NCBI RefSeq assembly: GCF_001665235.1
Contig: NZ_LZSC01000014.1
Span: 1-55,485 of the forward strand
DNA from: Mycobacterium sp. 1100029.7
GTDB lineage: Bacteria; Actinomycetota; Actinomycetes; Mycobacteriales; Mycobacteriaceae
Direction of reading: 5' to 3'
DNA length: 55,485 bases
In this document: in pieces, positions 1-8,850 of the stretch
Position numbering within the stretch: the first letter of the stretch is position 1
Layout of the letters: each line of letters starts with the position of its first letter
Position numbers and translations under genes: made by a program
The notes under the pieces: generated by a model
Seen by the model: only the letters and a program-made list of their open reading frames with translations
What the model was told of the DNA's origin: nothing
Databases searched by the model: none

Positions 1-550
<550 letters not shown>

Positions 551-1438
551 CTACCGGTAGCTGTAGAAGCCCTGCCCTGATTTCTTGCCGAGAATGCCCG
601 CCTCGACCATCCGCAGCAGCAGCGGCGGCGGGCCATAGTGCGGCTCTTTGAACTCCTCGTAGAGCTTGTCGGCGATCAGCTTCAGGGTGTCCAGGCCGAC
701 CAGGTCCGACAGCCGCAATGGACCCATCGGGTGCGACAGACCGGCGACGACCGCCTTGTCCACGTCTTCGACGGTGGCGAATCCCGCCTCCACCATCCGG
801 ATGGCCGACAACAGGTACGGCACCAACAGGGCGTTGACGACGAAGCCGGACCGGTCCGAGCAGCGGACCACCTGTTTGCCCAGCACCCCGCTGGCAAACT
901 CCTCGGTGCGCGCGGCGGCGGCCTTGTCGGTGACCAGCGTGCTGACCAGCTCGACCAGCGGCAGCACCGGGACCGGGTTGAAGAAATGCAGGCCCAGCAC
1001 CCGCTGCGGGTTCTTGGTGGCGGCGGCGATCTTCATGATCGGGATGCTCGAGGTGTTCGACGCCAATACCGCGTCGGGATCCGTGATCACCTCGTCGAGC
1101 TTCGCGAAGACGTCGGCCTTGACGGTCTCGTCCTCGATGATCGCCTCGATCACCAGCTGGCGGTCGGCGAGATCCTGTAGATCGGTGGTGAAGGTGAGCT
1201 GACTCAGCGCCCGGTCGCGCTCGCGCTCGGTTACCTTGCCGGAGCTGACGCCCCGTTCCAGCGACTTCACGATGCGGTTTCGGCCCGCGGTGATCAGTGC
1301 TTCGGTCGTCTCGAACACCGTGACCGCGACGCCGGCGCGAACCGAGACTTCGGCGATACCGGATCCCATCTGCCCGGCCCCGACAACCCCTACTCGCTGA
1401 ATCCCTGTGTCGCTCACTGTGTTTGTCTCCGTTGTCAT
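551..1438 (-). CDS. fadB2: 3-hydroxybutyryl-CoA dehydrogenase FadB2
   Basis: This 295-residue protein is a soluble NAD(P)-dependent 3-hydroxyacyl-CoA dehydrogenase that interconverts acetoacetyl-CoA and 3-hydroxybutyryl-CoA. The N-terminal Rossmann fold shows VGVVGAGQMGSG at about residues 16-27. The central signature LGLHFFNPVPVLPLVELV carries the catalytic His, and the C-terminal 3HCDH domain contains LSHPMGPLRLSDLVGLDT. The ATG at 1436-1438 was chosen over a TTG five codons upstream. It lies downstream of icl1 on the same strand, as in M. tuberculosis (Rv0468), so both may be expressed together on fatty acids. A strong hairpin sits just before its start. Confidence 0.93.
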   Translation of the reverse strand: MTTETNTVSDTGIQRVGVVGAGQMGSGIAEVSVRAGVAVTVFETTEALITAGRNRIVKSLERGVSSGKVTERERDRALSQLTFTTDLQDLADRQLVIEAIIEDETVKADVFAKLDEVITDPDAVLASNTSSIPIMKIAAATKNPQRVLGLHFFNPVPVLPLVELVSTLVTDKAAAARTEEFASGVLGKQVVRCSDRSGFVVNALLVPYLLSAIRMVEAGFATVEDVDKAVVAGLSHPMGPLRLSDLVGLDTLKLIADKLYEEFKEPHYGPPPLLLRMVEAGILGKKSGQGFYSYR

Positions 1439-1452
1439 TGTCTTGGACCGCA

Positions 1453-1487
1453 ATAGGCCCCGCCCAGGATCGCCGGGCGGGGCCTAT
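1453..1487. terminator. Perfect 13-bp inverted repeat between icl1 and fadB2
   Basis: Positions 1453-1465 and 1475-1487 are perfectly complementary 13-base arms (ATAGGCCCCGCCC and its complement) around a 9-nt loop. The stem begins 14 bases upstream of the fadB2 ATG, in the icl1-fadB2 gap. There is no U-tract on either strand, so it would be a U-less mycobacterial-type terminator or attenuator, or an RNA-stabilising hairpin controlling fadB2 relative to icl1. Confidence 0.65.
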
Positions 1488-1573
1488 GCTACTTCAGCTG
1501 CAAGTTAGCGCAGCTGTGCTCAGTGACTTCAGCCGCTCGTTGGCAGCTGGATCAGTGAGACTACGGCTGATGG

Positions 1574-1671
1574 TTCCACTTCCTCCTCGCGGCCCTCGGC
1601 CGCGCATCGTCAGTGGCTGACCAGACGATTCCACTTCCTCCTCGCGGCCCTCGGCCGCGCATCGTCAGTGG
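1574..1671. repeat. Two identical 43-bp direct repeats (55-bp period) covering the icl1 stop codon
   Basis: Copy one is 1574-1616 and copy two is 1629-1671, identical over 43 bases and separated by 12 unrelated bases. Copy two includes the icl1 stop codon and the last codons, so the second copy is a tandem duplication of the gene's 3' end plus its terminator hairpin. The rest of the 1488-1664 gap shows no gene. Confidence 0.9.
1588..1659 (-). terminator. Duplicated GC-rich hairpin after icl1
   Basis: Each 43-bp repeat contains a perfect 7-bp stem with a 3-nt loop (CGCGGCC-CTC-GGCCGCG), at 1643-1659 directly after the icl1 stop and again at 1588-1604. They look like tandem U-less terminators of icl1. 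The function is inferred from position and stem strength only. Confidence 0.5.
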
Positions 1672-2951
1672 AACTGACCCTCTTCGGTGGAGCCGGCCAG
1701 CGCGGTGGTCGACGACGTCGGGTCCACCGTGGTGGCGATGCGGTCGAAGTAACCGGCACCGACCTCGCGCTGGTGCTTGGTCGCGGTGTAGCCGCGCTCC
1801 TCGGCGTCGAACTCGCGCTCCTGCAGCTCGACATAGGCGGTCATCTGGTTGCGGGCGTAACCGTAGGCCAGATCGAACATCGAGTAGTTCAGGGCGTGGA
1901 AGCCGGCCAGCGTGATGAACTGGAACTTGAAGCCCATCGCACCCAGCTCCTTCTGGAACTTGGCGATCGTGGCGTCGTCGAGGTGCTTGCGCCAGTTGAA
2001 CGACGGCGAGCAGTTGTACGCCAGCATCTGGTCCGGGAACTCGGACTTGACGCCCTCGGCGAACTTGGCGGCGAGCTCCAGGTCCGGAGTACCGGTCTCC
2101 ATCCAGATCAGGTCGGAGTACGGCGCGTAGGCCTTGGCCCGCGCGATGCACGGCTCGAGACCGTTGCGGACGCGGTAGAAGCCTTCCTTGGTCCGCTCAC
2201 CGGTGATGAATGGCTGGTCGCGCTCGTCGACGTCGGAGGTGATCAGCGTGGCGGCCTCGGCGTCGGTACGGGCGATCACGACGGTCGGCACGTCGGCGAC
2301 GTCGGCCGCGAGGCGGGCCGAGGTCAGGGTGCGGATGTGCTGGCTGGTCGGGATCAGCACCTTGCCACCGAGGTGGCCGCACTTCTTCTCCGACGCCAGC
2401 TGGTCCTCCCAGTGCGAGCCGGCGACACCGGCGGCGATCATCGCCTTCTGCAGCTCGTAGACGTTCAGCGCGCCACCGAAGCCGGCCTCACCGTCGGCCA
2501 CGATCGGGGCCAGCCAGTTCTCCACCGAGGTGTCACCCTCGACCTTGGCGATCTGGTCGGCGCGCAGCAGCGCGTTGTTGATGCGGCGGACCACCTGCGG
2601 CACCGAGTTGGCCGGGTACAGGCTCTGGTCGGGGTAGGTGTGGCCGGACAGGTTGGCGTCACCGGCGACCTGCCACCCCGAGAGGTAGATGGCCTTCAGG
2701 CCGGCGCGCACCTGCTGCACGGCCATGTTGCCGGTCAGCGCGCCCAGCGCGTTGACGAACTCCAGGTCGTGAAGCTGGTTCCACAGCACCTCGGCGCCGC
2801 GGCGGGCCAGAGTGGCCTCCTCGACCACGCTGCCCTGCAGGGCCACGACATCATCGGCGGTGTAGGTACGGCTGATTGCTTTCCAGCGAGGGTTGGTGTC
2901 CCAGTCGTGCTGGATCTGCTCGGCGCTTCTCGGGGTGCCAGTAACAGACAT
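1665..2951 (-). CDS. icl1: Isocitrate lyase 1
   Basis: This 428-residue enzyme cleaves isocitrate to glyoxylate and succinate in the glyoxylate shunt and, in mycobacteria, also serves as methylisocitrate lyase. The family signature [14 protein letters not shown] is present, with catalytic Cys at residue 191, followed by conserved NCSPSFNW near residue 313. The length equals the M. tuberculosis enzyme (Rv0467). The ATG at 2949-2951 is preceded by AAGGAG at a suitable distance. RamB-like motifs occur about 160 bases upstream and the regulator gene ramB is nearby, consistent with induction on acetate or fatty acids. The 3' end has been duplicated together with a terminator hairpin. Confidence 0.97.
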   Translation of the reverse strand: MSVTGTPRSAEQIQHDWDTNPRWKAISRTYTADDVVALQGSVVEEATLARRGAEVLWNQLHDLEFVNALGALTGNMAVQQVRAGLKAIYLSGWQVAGDANLSGHTYPDQSLYPANSVPQVVRRINNALLRADQIAKVEGDTSVENWLAPIVADGEAGFGGALNVYELQKAMIAAGVAGSHWEDQLASEKKCGHLGGKVLIPTSQHIRTLTSARLAADVADVPTVVIARTDAEAATLITSDVDERDQPFITGERTKEGFYRVRNGLEPCIARAKAYAPYSDLIWMETGTPDLELAAKFAEGVKSEFPDQMLAYNCSPSFNWRKHLDDATIAKFQKELGAMGFKFQFITLAGFHALNYSMFDLAYGYARNQMTAYVELQEREFDAEERGYTATKHQREVGAGYFDRIATTVDPTSSTTALAGSTEEGQFH

Positions 2952-3110
2952 GTGGGCGTACTCCTTAGATTCTGAATTCTGAGCCGGACCGCGCGTCTTG
3001 CGATGACTGTGGCTCAACTTCGCTGCTGTGCTAACACGACCATGGCACAGGGTGTTGTTGCAGGTCCACCGATTTCTGTTGCCAATTTAGGCCACGACCC
3101 TGCCCGGATA

Positions 3111-3127
3111 TTGCGAAGGTTGCGAAG
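3111..3127. promoter_or_regulatory. Tandem RamB-like motif upstream of icl1
   Basis: Two copies of TTGCGAAG (3111-3118 and 3120-3127) lie in direct repeat in the 264-base icl1 upstream region. On the icl1 strand they read CTTCGCAA. They resemble the TTTGC/GCAAA core of sites bound by RamB, whose gene is about 1 kb away. The assignment is by resemblance and context. Nothing else recognisable was found in 2969-3215. Confidence 0.45.
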
Positions 3128-3215
3128 ATGCACACCAACTGAACCGGTTCAGAAGCTACCAGCCGGTAACATGAATCCGCAGGTCAGCGCCAGTTTTAAC
3201 AGAACGCTTGTACGG

Positions 3216-4010
3216 TTAGAGGTTGAACAGTGAAGCGACCGCTTTGGTCTCGTCGCCGACCGCATATGTGAGCGTTGTAACAGGCCGATCGACGAGTCCC
3301 GGACCGAATTGCTCGGTGGATCCGGCCGGATGGATATGGGAGATGATCTCCAACTTGTCGCCCAGCGCCACCGGCGCCTCGTGCTCGATCGTGATGCGCA
3401 GCGGCCGGGCCATCAGTGCCAGATGCGACGACAAGTAGTCCTCGATCACGCTCCAGTACACCGAGTTGTTCATGTGGTCGAACAGGTCGATGTCGGTGAC
3501 CCGCACCGGAAACTCGTGGATCTCCGCCGCATCGTCGCGGCTGCACGGCTTCAGATAGCCCTTCCACCGCAACCGGTCGACGGAGGTGGTCTTGTGCAGG
3601 CCCGCCAGGAAGTCGTCGGAGATGCGCGACGGCATCTGGGTTTCCCTGTTGATGTTGATCCAGAAAGCTTCGGATTCGATCAAGCCGCCCTTGCGGCCGT
3701 CGATGCGGACCCGCATCTCACACCACCGGTTCGAGGTGCCCGAGCACCAGCGCCGGCAGCGCAGCATGTCCTGGAATTCGATCGGGCGCAGCAAATCGAG
3801 CATGGTGCGCCGGACGATCCACAGCGGGTGCGTCTCCTCGAAGCCCATCTCGCGCAATTGATCCTGACCGATGTCCTGGATGTGCCGGCACGCGGCGTCC
3901 AGCCGGAGCCGACCGGTGCGGTCGATGTCAGCGACGCGCAGCGGCCATTCGCGGTCGAATACGTCGGGGTGACCGTCGGGCACCGGCATCATTGATTTGT
4001 CCAGGCTCAC
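3216..4010 (-). CDS. Acyl-ACP thioesterase family protein (Rv0466-like)
   Basis: This 264-residue protein resembles FatA/FatB acyl-ACP thioesterases, with two hot-dog-fold halves. The second half contains VTDIDLFDHMNNSVYW, the typical Asn-containing substrate and catalytic segment near residues 180-195. These enzymes release free fatty acids from acyl-ACP; the substrate here is unknown. The GTG at 4008-4010 was selected because GGGGAG lies seven bases upstream and it gives VSLDK, the start expected for the M. tuberculosis ortholog. An in-frame TTG further upstream lacks such a site. It sits between icl1 and ramB as in M. tuberculosis, transcribed divergently from ramB. Confidence 0.85.
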   Translation of the reverse strand: MSLDKSMMPVPDGHPDVFDREWPLRVADIDRTGRLRLDAACRHIQDIGQDQLREMGFEETHPLWIVRRTMLDLLRPIEFQDMLRCRRWCSGTSNRWCEMRVRIDGRKGGLIESEAFWININRETQMPSRISDDFLAGLHKTTSVDRLRWKGYLKPCSRDDAAEIHEFPVRVTDIDLFDHMNNSVYWSVIEDYLSSHLALMARPLRITIEHEAPVALGDKLEIISHIHPAGSTEQFGPGLVDRPVTTLTYAVGDETKAVASLFNL

Positions 4011-4149
4011 GACTTCGCTCCCCAAATTCCTTACATTCGTCGCCCCGCGCTTTACCTCGGGACCCCGATGCGCATCATGCCAACGCGCTGGCGAAACACC
4101 AAACCTGACGACGCTCGGGAGCGCCTGCGAAGTCTGCTAACCCTTCCTT

Positions 4150-4166
4150 CGCATTGCAGGTACCCT
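4150..4166 (+). promoter_or_regulatory. Putative ramB promoter and autoregulatory site
   Basis: TACCCT at 4161-4166 fits an actinobacterial -10 and ends seven bases before the ramB ATG, suggesting a leaderless transcript. TTCGCATTGCA just upstream (from about 4148) resembles the motifs in front of icl1 and could be an autoregulatory RamB site. This is inference from spacing and similarity. The remaining gap 4011-4147 shows nothing definite. Confidence 0.35.
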
Positions 4167-4173
4167 GGGTTCG

Positions 4174-5598
4174 ATGTCGAAAACCTACGTCGGCTCACGG
4201 GTTCGCCAGCTCCGCAACGAGCGCGGGTTTTCTCAGGCCGCGCTGGCGCAGATGCTCGACATCTCGCCGAGCTACCTCAACCAGATCGAGCACGATGTGC
4301 GGCCGCTGACGGTGGCGGTGTTGCTGCGGATCACCGAGGTATTCGGTGTCGACGCGACGTTCTTCGCCTCCCAGGACGACACCCGGCTGGTCGCCGAGCT
4401 ACGCGAGGTGACCATGGACCGCGATCTGGACATCAACATCGATGCGCCTGAGGTCGCCGATCTGGTCAACACCCATCCGGTGCTGGCCCGCGCGGTGGTC
4501 AACCTGCATCGGCGCTACCGGATCACCACCGCGCAGTTGGCCGCGGCCACCGAGGAGCGTTACTCCGACGGCAGCGGCAGCGGCTCGATCACGATGCCGC
4601 ACGAGGAAGTTCGCGACTACTTCTATCAGCGACAGAATTATCTACACGAGCTGGACACCGCCGCCGAGGACCTGACCATCCACACCCGGCTCAACCACGG
4701 CGATCTGGCCCGAGAGCTGACACGCCGGCTGACCGAGGTGCATGGCGTGCACATCAACCGGCGCGTCGACCTGGGCGACACCGTGCTGCACCGCTACGAC
4801 GCCAAAACCAAGACGTTGGAGATCAGCAACCACCTGTCGTTGGGTCAGCAGGTGTTCAAAATGGCCGCCGAATTGGCGTATCTCGAGTTCGGCGACTTGA
4901 TCGACAGCATGGTCGCCGACGGCAAATTCACCAGCGACGAGTCCCACACCCTGGCCCGACTCGGTCTGGCCAATTACTTTGCGGCCGCCGCGGTGTTGCC
5001 CTATCGCCAGTTCCACGACGTCGCCGAGAATTTCCGCTACGACGTGGAGCGGCTGTCGGCGTTCTACTCGGTGAGCTACGAGACCATCGCGCACCGTCTT
5101 TCGACGATGCAGCGACCCTCGATGCGCGGCGTGCCGTTCTCGTTCGTCCGGGTCGACCGTGCCGGCAACATGTCAAAACGCCAGTCCGCCACAGGCTTTC
5201 ACTTCTCCTCCAGCGGCGGCACCTGCCCGCTGTGGAACGTCTACGAGACGTTCGCCAACCCGGGCAAAATCCTGGTGCAGATCGCCCAAATGCCCGACGG
5301 CCGCAATTACATGTGGGTAGCCCGCACTGTGGAACGCCGCGCTGCCCGGTATGGTCAGCCGGGTAAAACCTTCGCGATCGGGCTGGGCTGCGAATTGCGG
5401 CACGCGCACCGGCTCGTCTACTCGGAAGGACTTGACTTGTCGGGAGACCCGGGCCGTTCAGCCACCCCCATCGGCGCGGGTTGCCGTGTCTGCGAACGTG
5501 ATAACTGTCCACAGCGGGCTTTCCCGGCGTTGGGACGCGCACTCGATCTCGACGAGCACCGCAGCACGGTGTCGCCGTATCTGGTGAAGCAGCCATGA
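4174..5598 (+). CDS. ramB: Transcriptional regulator RamB (glyoxylate-cycle/acetate regulator)
   Basis: This 474-residue cytoplasmic regulator belongs to the RamB/PrpR family. An XRE-type helix-turn-helix occupies about residues 5-65 (RQLRNERGFSQAALAQML and SPSYLNQIEHDVRPLT). It is followed by an IrrE/ImmA-like region in which no HExxH zinc motif is visible, and by the C-terminal short-chain fatty acyl regulator domain with Cys-rich GCRVCERDNCPQRAFP near residue 440. In C. glutamicum and M. tuberculosis RamB controls glyoxylate-cycle genes including icl. It is divergent from the thioesterase gene, and its stop overlaps the next gene's ATG (ATGA), so the two are translationally coupled. Confidence 0.94.
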   Translation: MSKTYVGSRVRQLRNERGFSQAALAQMLDISPSYLNQIEHDVRPLTVAVLLRITEVFGVDATFFASQDDTRLVAELREVTMDRDLDINIDAPEVADLVNTHPVLARAVVNLHRRYRITTAQLAAATEERYSDGSGSGSITMPHEEVRDYFYQRQNYLHELDTAAEDLTIHTRLNHGDLARELTRRLTEVHGVHINRRVDLGDTVLHRYDAKTKTLEISNHLSLGQQVFKMAAELAYLEFGDLIDSMVADGKFTSDESHTLARLGLANYFAAAAVLPYRQFHDVAENFRYDVERLSAFYSVSYETIAHRLSTMQRPSMRGVPFSFVRVDRAGNMSKRQSATGFHFSSSGGTCPLWNVYETFANPGKILVQIAQMPDGRNYMWVARTVERRAARYGQPGKTFAIGLGCELRHAHRLVYSEGLDLSGDPGRSATPIGAGCRVCERDNCPQRAFPALGRALDLDEHRSTVSPYLVKQP

Positions 5599-6173
5599 CC
5601 GACAGCCATGCCGGCCACGTCGCCCGCATCCCATCGTCCACCAAGTTGCGCCGGCTGGGCCCGATCAACTGGGTGCTGGCCAAGCTGGCCGCCCGCACGG
5701 TATCGGCGCCGGAGATGCACTTGTTCACTACCCTCGGCCAGCGTCAGGGCCTGTTCTGGGCGTGGTCGCTTTACGGTGGACGGCTGCTGCGTGGCCGGTT
5801 GCCGCGGGTGGACACCGAATTGGTGATTCTGCGCGTCGCGCATTTGCGCGGAAGCGAATACGAGCTGCAGCACCACCGGCGGATGGGCCGCCAATTCGGC
5901 CTGGACGCTCACGTGCAGGAGACGATTTTCGCGTGGCCCGACGTTCCCGACGGCGACGGGCCCCGGGTGATTCTGAGTGCCCGGCAACAGGCGCTGCTCA
6001 ATGCGACCGACGAGCTGATCAAGAGCCGGTCCGTCAGCGACGCCACCTGGCAGCAGCTGGCGATGCACCTCGACCGTCGCCGACTCATCGAATTCTGCTT
6101 GCTCGCAACGCAATACGACGGCCTGGCGGCGACGATCAGCGCGCTGAACATCGAGTTGGACAACCCGCGGTAA
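5595..6173 (+). CDS. Carboxymuconolactone decarboxylase (AhpD-like) family protein, Rv0464c-like
   Basis: This 192-residue soluble protein has the all-helical carboxymuconolactone decarboxylase/AhpD fold. The motif region LRVAHLRGSEYELQHHRRMG near residues 77-96 contains the family's Glu and tandem His. The CxxC pair of true AhpD peroxidase partners is missing, so disulfide-based alkylhydroperoxidase activity is doubtful. The ATG overlaps the ramB stop (ATGA), marking an operon with ramB as in M. tuberculosis. A link to the acetate/propionate regulon is inferred from coupling alone. Confidence 0.82.
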   Translation: MTDSHAGHVARIPSSTKLRRLGPINWVLAKLAARTVSAPEMHLFTTLGQRQGLFWAWSLYGGRLLRGRLPRVDTELVILRVAHLRGSEYELQHHRRMGRQFGLDAHVQETIFAWPDVPDGDGPRVILSARQQALLNATDELIKSRSVSDATWQQLAMHLDRRRLIEFCLLATQYDGLAATISALNIELDNPR

Positions 6174-6186
6174 CGCCTCAGGCGTA
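6174..6186. terminator. Short palindrome at the convergent junction
   Basis: ACGCCT-C-AGGCGT is a perfect 6-bp inverted repeat at 6174-6186. It lies right after the CMD gene stop and overlaps the last codons of the opposing membrane-protein gene. It may act as a small bidirectional terminator, but the stem is short. Confidence 0.3.
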
Positions 6187-6453
6187 GACGTCGACCAACA
6201 CGGCCAGCGTCAGTAGCACCGGCAGTATCGGCAAGTCGAACGCAAACGCCGCCCACAGGTACTGACGGCGTCGCCGTAACTGCCAGCCGAAGACGGCGGC
6301 GCCGACGCCGACCAGCACCGAACCCAGCAGTATCCACGGCGCCCAATGGCCGGCCGTCGCGTTGTCTCCGACGAACGAAATGGCCAGCAACCACAGCACA
6401 TAACCGGCGGCCGCACCTCCGAGGGCACCGAGAATCGTTTCGCCGCGAATCAT
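6178..6453 (-). CDS. Small membrane protein (Rv0463-like)
   Basis: This 91-residue protein has three or so hydrophobic helices: AAAGYVLWLLAISFV near 14-28, WILLGSVLVGVGAAVFGW near 40-57 and a C-terminal FDLPILPVLLTLAVLVDV. A basic RRRRQ loop lies between the second and third. The ATG at 6451-6453 lies eight bases after the lpdC stop, so it is probably co-transcribed with lpdC. No function is known; it corresponds in place and size to Rv0463. A longer upstream extension in the same frame would overlap lpdC and was not accepted. Confidence 0.75.
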   Translation of the reverse strand: MIRGETILGALGGAAAGYVLWLLAISFVGDNATAGHWAPWILLGSVLVGVGAAVFGWQLRRRRQYLWAAFAFDLPILPVLLTLAVLVDVYA

Positions 6454-6461
6454 CGCCCGGC

Positions 6462-7856
6462 TCAGAAGTTGATCATGTGGCCGGTCAGGCCGTGGAAGCA
6501 CTCCTGCAGCGCCTCGGACATGGTGGGGTGGGTGTGCACGTTGCGGGCCAGCTCGCTGGCGGTCAGGTCCCACTTCTGGGCCAGCGTCAGCTCGGGCAGC
6601 AGCTCGGACACGTCGTGACCGACCAGGTGGCCACCGATCAGTTCGCCGTATTTCGCGTCGGCGATCAGCTTGACGAAGCCGCTGGGGTCGCCCACACCGT
6701 GCGCTTTCGCGTTGGCAGTGAACGGGAATTTCGCCACCACGACGTCATAGCCCTCCGCACGCGCCTGCTCCTCGGTCAGCCCGAAACTGGCGACGTTCGG
6801 CTGGCAGAACGTCGCGCGGGGCAGCATCCGGTAATCGCCGAGCGCCAAAGTCTCTGCGCCGGCAATGGTTTCGGCCGCGACCACGCCCTGAGCCTCGGCG
6901 ACGTGGGCCAGCTGCAGCTTGCCGGTGACGTCACCGATCGCGTAGATGTGGTCCACATTGGTGCGCATGTAGTCGGTGATGCCGATGGCCCCACGATCGG
7001 TGAGCGCGACACCGGCCTTGTCCAGTCCGAAGCCCTCGATGTTGGGAGCAAAACCGATGGCCTGCAACACTTTATCGGCTTTGAGTTCTTCGGACTTGCC
7101 GTCCTTGCTGATCGCCACCCGGACCGCGGACCCGTCGTCGGTGATGGAGTCGACCTTGGTCCCGGTCAGAACCTTGACGCCCAGTTTCTTGAACTGCTTT
7201 TCGATCTCCTTGGAGACTTCGGCGTCCTCGTTGGGCAGCGCGCGCGGCAGGAACTCGACGATGGTCACGTCGACGCCGTAGTTCTTCAGCACGTAACCGA
7301 ACTCCATGCCAATAGCACCGGCTCCGGCGATGACGATCGACCCGGGCAGCTCCCGGGACAGGATTTGCTCCTCGTAGGTGACCACGTTCTGCGACAGCGA
7401 CGTGCCGGGAACCAACCGGGTGCTGCTGCCGGTGGCGATGATGACGTTGTCGAACGTGACCGTTTCGGAGCCGCCGTCGTTGAGATCGACCGCCAGCGTG
7501 TGGGAGTCGGTGAACCGGCCGTAACCGTGGATCTCGGTGATCTTGTTCTTCTTCATCAGGAAGTGCACGCCGGCGACGCGGCCCTCGGCGACCTTGCGGC
7601 TGCGATCGAAGGCGGCCCCGTAATCGAACGACGCCTCGCCGCTGATACCGAACGTCTTGGCCTCTTTGGTGAAGATGTGCACGAGTTCGGCGTTACGCAG
7701 CAACGCCTTCGACGGAATGCAGCCGACGTTGAGGCACACTCCACCCCAGTACTTGGGTTCGACGACTGCGGTGTTCAGGCCCAGCTGCGCGGCGCGAATA
7801 GCCGCGACATACCCGCCGGGACCGGCTCCGAGGACAACGACGTCATAGTGGGTCAC
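6462..7856 (-). CDS. lpdC: Dihydrolipoamide dehydrogenase LpdC
   Basis: This 464-residue FAD enzyme is the E3 subunit that reoxidises dihydrolipoamide with NAD+. In mycobacteria it serves pyruvate dehydrogenase, branched-chain ketoacid dehydrogenase and the peroxynitrite reductase/peroxidase system. The FAD site is [13 protein letters not shown] (residues 7-19), the redox disulfide is Cys41 and Cys46 in [15 protein letters not shown], the NAD site is [12 protein letters not shown], and the C-terminal catalytic pair lies in HTHPTMSEA. Translation starts at GTG 7854-7856, giving THYDVVVLG at the N-terminus. Length matches M. tuberculosis Lpd (Rv0462). Confidence 0.97.
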   Translation of the reverse strand: MTHYDVVVLGAGPGGYVAAIRAAQLGLNTAVVEPKYWGGVCLNVGCIPSKALLRNAELVHIFTKEAKTFGISGEASFDYGAAFDRSRKVAEGRVAGVHFLMKKNKITEIHGYGRFTDSHTLAVDLNDGGSETVTFDNVIIATGSSTRLVPGTSLSQNVVTYEEQILSRELPGSIVIAGAGAIGMEFGYVLKNYGVDVTIVEFLPRALPNEDAEVSKEIEKQFKKLGVKVLTGTKVDSITDDGSAVRVAISKDGKSEELKADKVLQAIGFAPNIEGFGLDKAGVALTDRGAIGITDYMRTNVDHIYAIGDVTGKLQLAHVAEAQGVVAAETIAGAETLALGDYRMLPRATFCQPNVASFGLTEEQARAEGYDVVVAKFPFTANAKAHGVGDPSGFVKLIADAKYGELIGGHLVGHDVSELLPELTLAQKWDLTASELARNVHTHPTMSEALQECFHGLTGHMINF

Positions 7857-7874
7857 GGCACCTACCCTAGTGGG

Positions 7875-8561
7875 TCAATAAGGGATGACGCCGAGCAGAC
7901 AATGGCCCGTTCGCGCGCAGTAGTAGTAGCCGTACAGCGGCGCCGCCGCGAGCACAGACGCGAACGGCCCCGACATCACCGCGATGGACAGCGCCGCGAT
8001 CAAAGGCCTGCCCTGCACCATCGCCAGCATCACGCCGCCGACCACGCATACGACGACGTAGACCAGGGCCATGAACACGGCCGGGGTCTTGTCGATGGTG
8101 TGGTACCACCAATAGAACAAGCTGAGTCCCACCTCGGCCGTCGCGGCCCACACGCCGAGGATCACCAGCGCCAGCTTCCACCACTTCAGGTACTGATAGC
8201 GGCCGGGCACGGTGACCGACTGCACCGCCGCACCGACCGGCTCGGCTTGCGAGTCGCCGTCGGAAGCGGCGGCGACAGCAGGCGTCTCGGGCTCGGCTTT
8301 GGCCTTCGATCTGAACTTGTTCTTCGCTTTGCGGGGCGGCTCCGCGACGATCGGAATGGGTTGTGCGCCGGTGTCGTCGAAGTCCGGCACGAACCCCTGG
8401 GTGCCCGGGTCGTCGTCGAAGTTCGGGACGAACCCTTGGGTGCCGGGGTCGTCGTCGAAGTCCGGCACGAACGGCGCGGTCCCTGGGCTGGTCGCGTGGT
8501 CGTGCTCGGCTTCTTTATCAGGCACGGGGTCAGGCACGGGGCCAGGCACGGGGTCAGGCAC
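7875..8561 (-). CDS. Membrane protein with Pro/Asp-rich repeated N-terminus (Rv0461-like)
   Basis: This 228-residue protein has a hydrophilic N-terminal half and a membrane C-terminal half. The N-terminus starts with a proline-rich run (PVPGPVPDPVPDK) and then carries three imperfect copies of a roughly 13-residue unit, FVPDFDDDPGTQG, around residues 30-67. After a basic Lys/Arg stretch come at least three hydrophobic segments (KLALVILGVWAA, VYVVVCVVGGVMLAMV, IAALSIAVMSGPFASVLAAA). The start chosen is GTG 8559-8561, which overlaps the preceding gene's stop. The start is uncertain because the repetitive N-terminus may be longer than in orthologs. Function is unknown. Confidence 0.68.
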   Translation of the reverse strand: MPDPVPGPVPDPVPDKEAEHDHATSPGTAPFVPDFDDDPGTQGFVPNFDDDPGTQGFVPDFDDTGAQPIPIVAEPPRKAKNKFRSKAKAEPETPAVAAASDGDSQAEPVGAAVQSVTVPGRYQYLKWWKLALVILGVWAATAEVGLSLFYWWYHTIDKTPAVFMALVYVVVCVVGGVMLAMVQGRPLIAALSIAVMSGPFASVLAAAPLYGYYYCARTGHCLLGVIPY

Positions 8562-8832
8562 GGGAGGTCACCTCGATGGCGACCAGCACGCCGAACCAGC
8601 CGGGCCCCAGGGCCAGAATGAACGCCCCCAGCGCCGTGACCCAACGGCGCCCGGAGAACACGATGGTCGACAGCCCGACCACGCTGGGCAGCCCGACGAC
8701 GAGTGCGATCACGACGTCGGGCCGGACCGGGGTGCGGACCAGCACGGTTAACGCCACGCCCGCCAACAACCCGACCGCGGTGCCCATCAGCATGGCGCTG
8801 GACAGTAGCCAGGGCCGCGGTAATGGGATCAC
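8554..8832 (-). CDS. Small hydrophobic membrane protein (Rv0460-like)
   Basis: This 92-residue, mostly hydrophobic protein has three candidate transmembrane helices (LMGTAVGLLAGVALTVLV, VVIALVVGLPSVVGLSTIVF, ALGAFILALGPGWFGVLVAI). The GTG at 8830-8832 is the only reasonable start; no strong ribosome site is visible. It overlaps the start of the next membrane gene, suggesting that the two products are made together. It matches Rv0460 by place and type. Function is unknown. Confidence 0.66.
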   Translation of the reverse strand: MIPLPRPWLLSSAMLMGTAVGLLAGVALTVLVRTPVRPDVVIALVVGLPSVVGLSTIVFSGRRWVTALGAFILALGPGWFGVLVAIEVTSRA

Positions 8833-8850
8833 CTCATCGACAGTACTGAG

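Noticed and set aside
6477..8621. A plus-strand frame of about 700 codons opposite lpdC and its neighbours
   Set aside because: It spans several genuine minus-strand genes and has the biased composition of an antisense frame in high-GC DNA.
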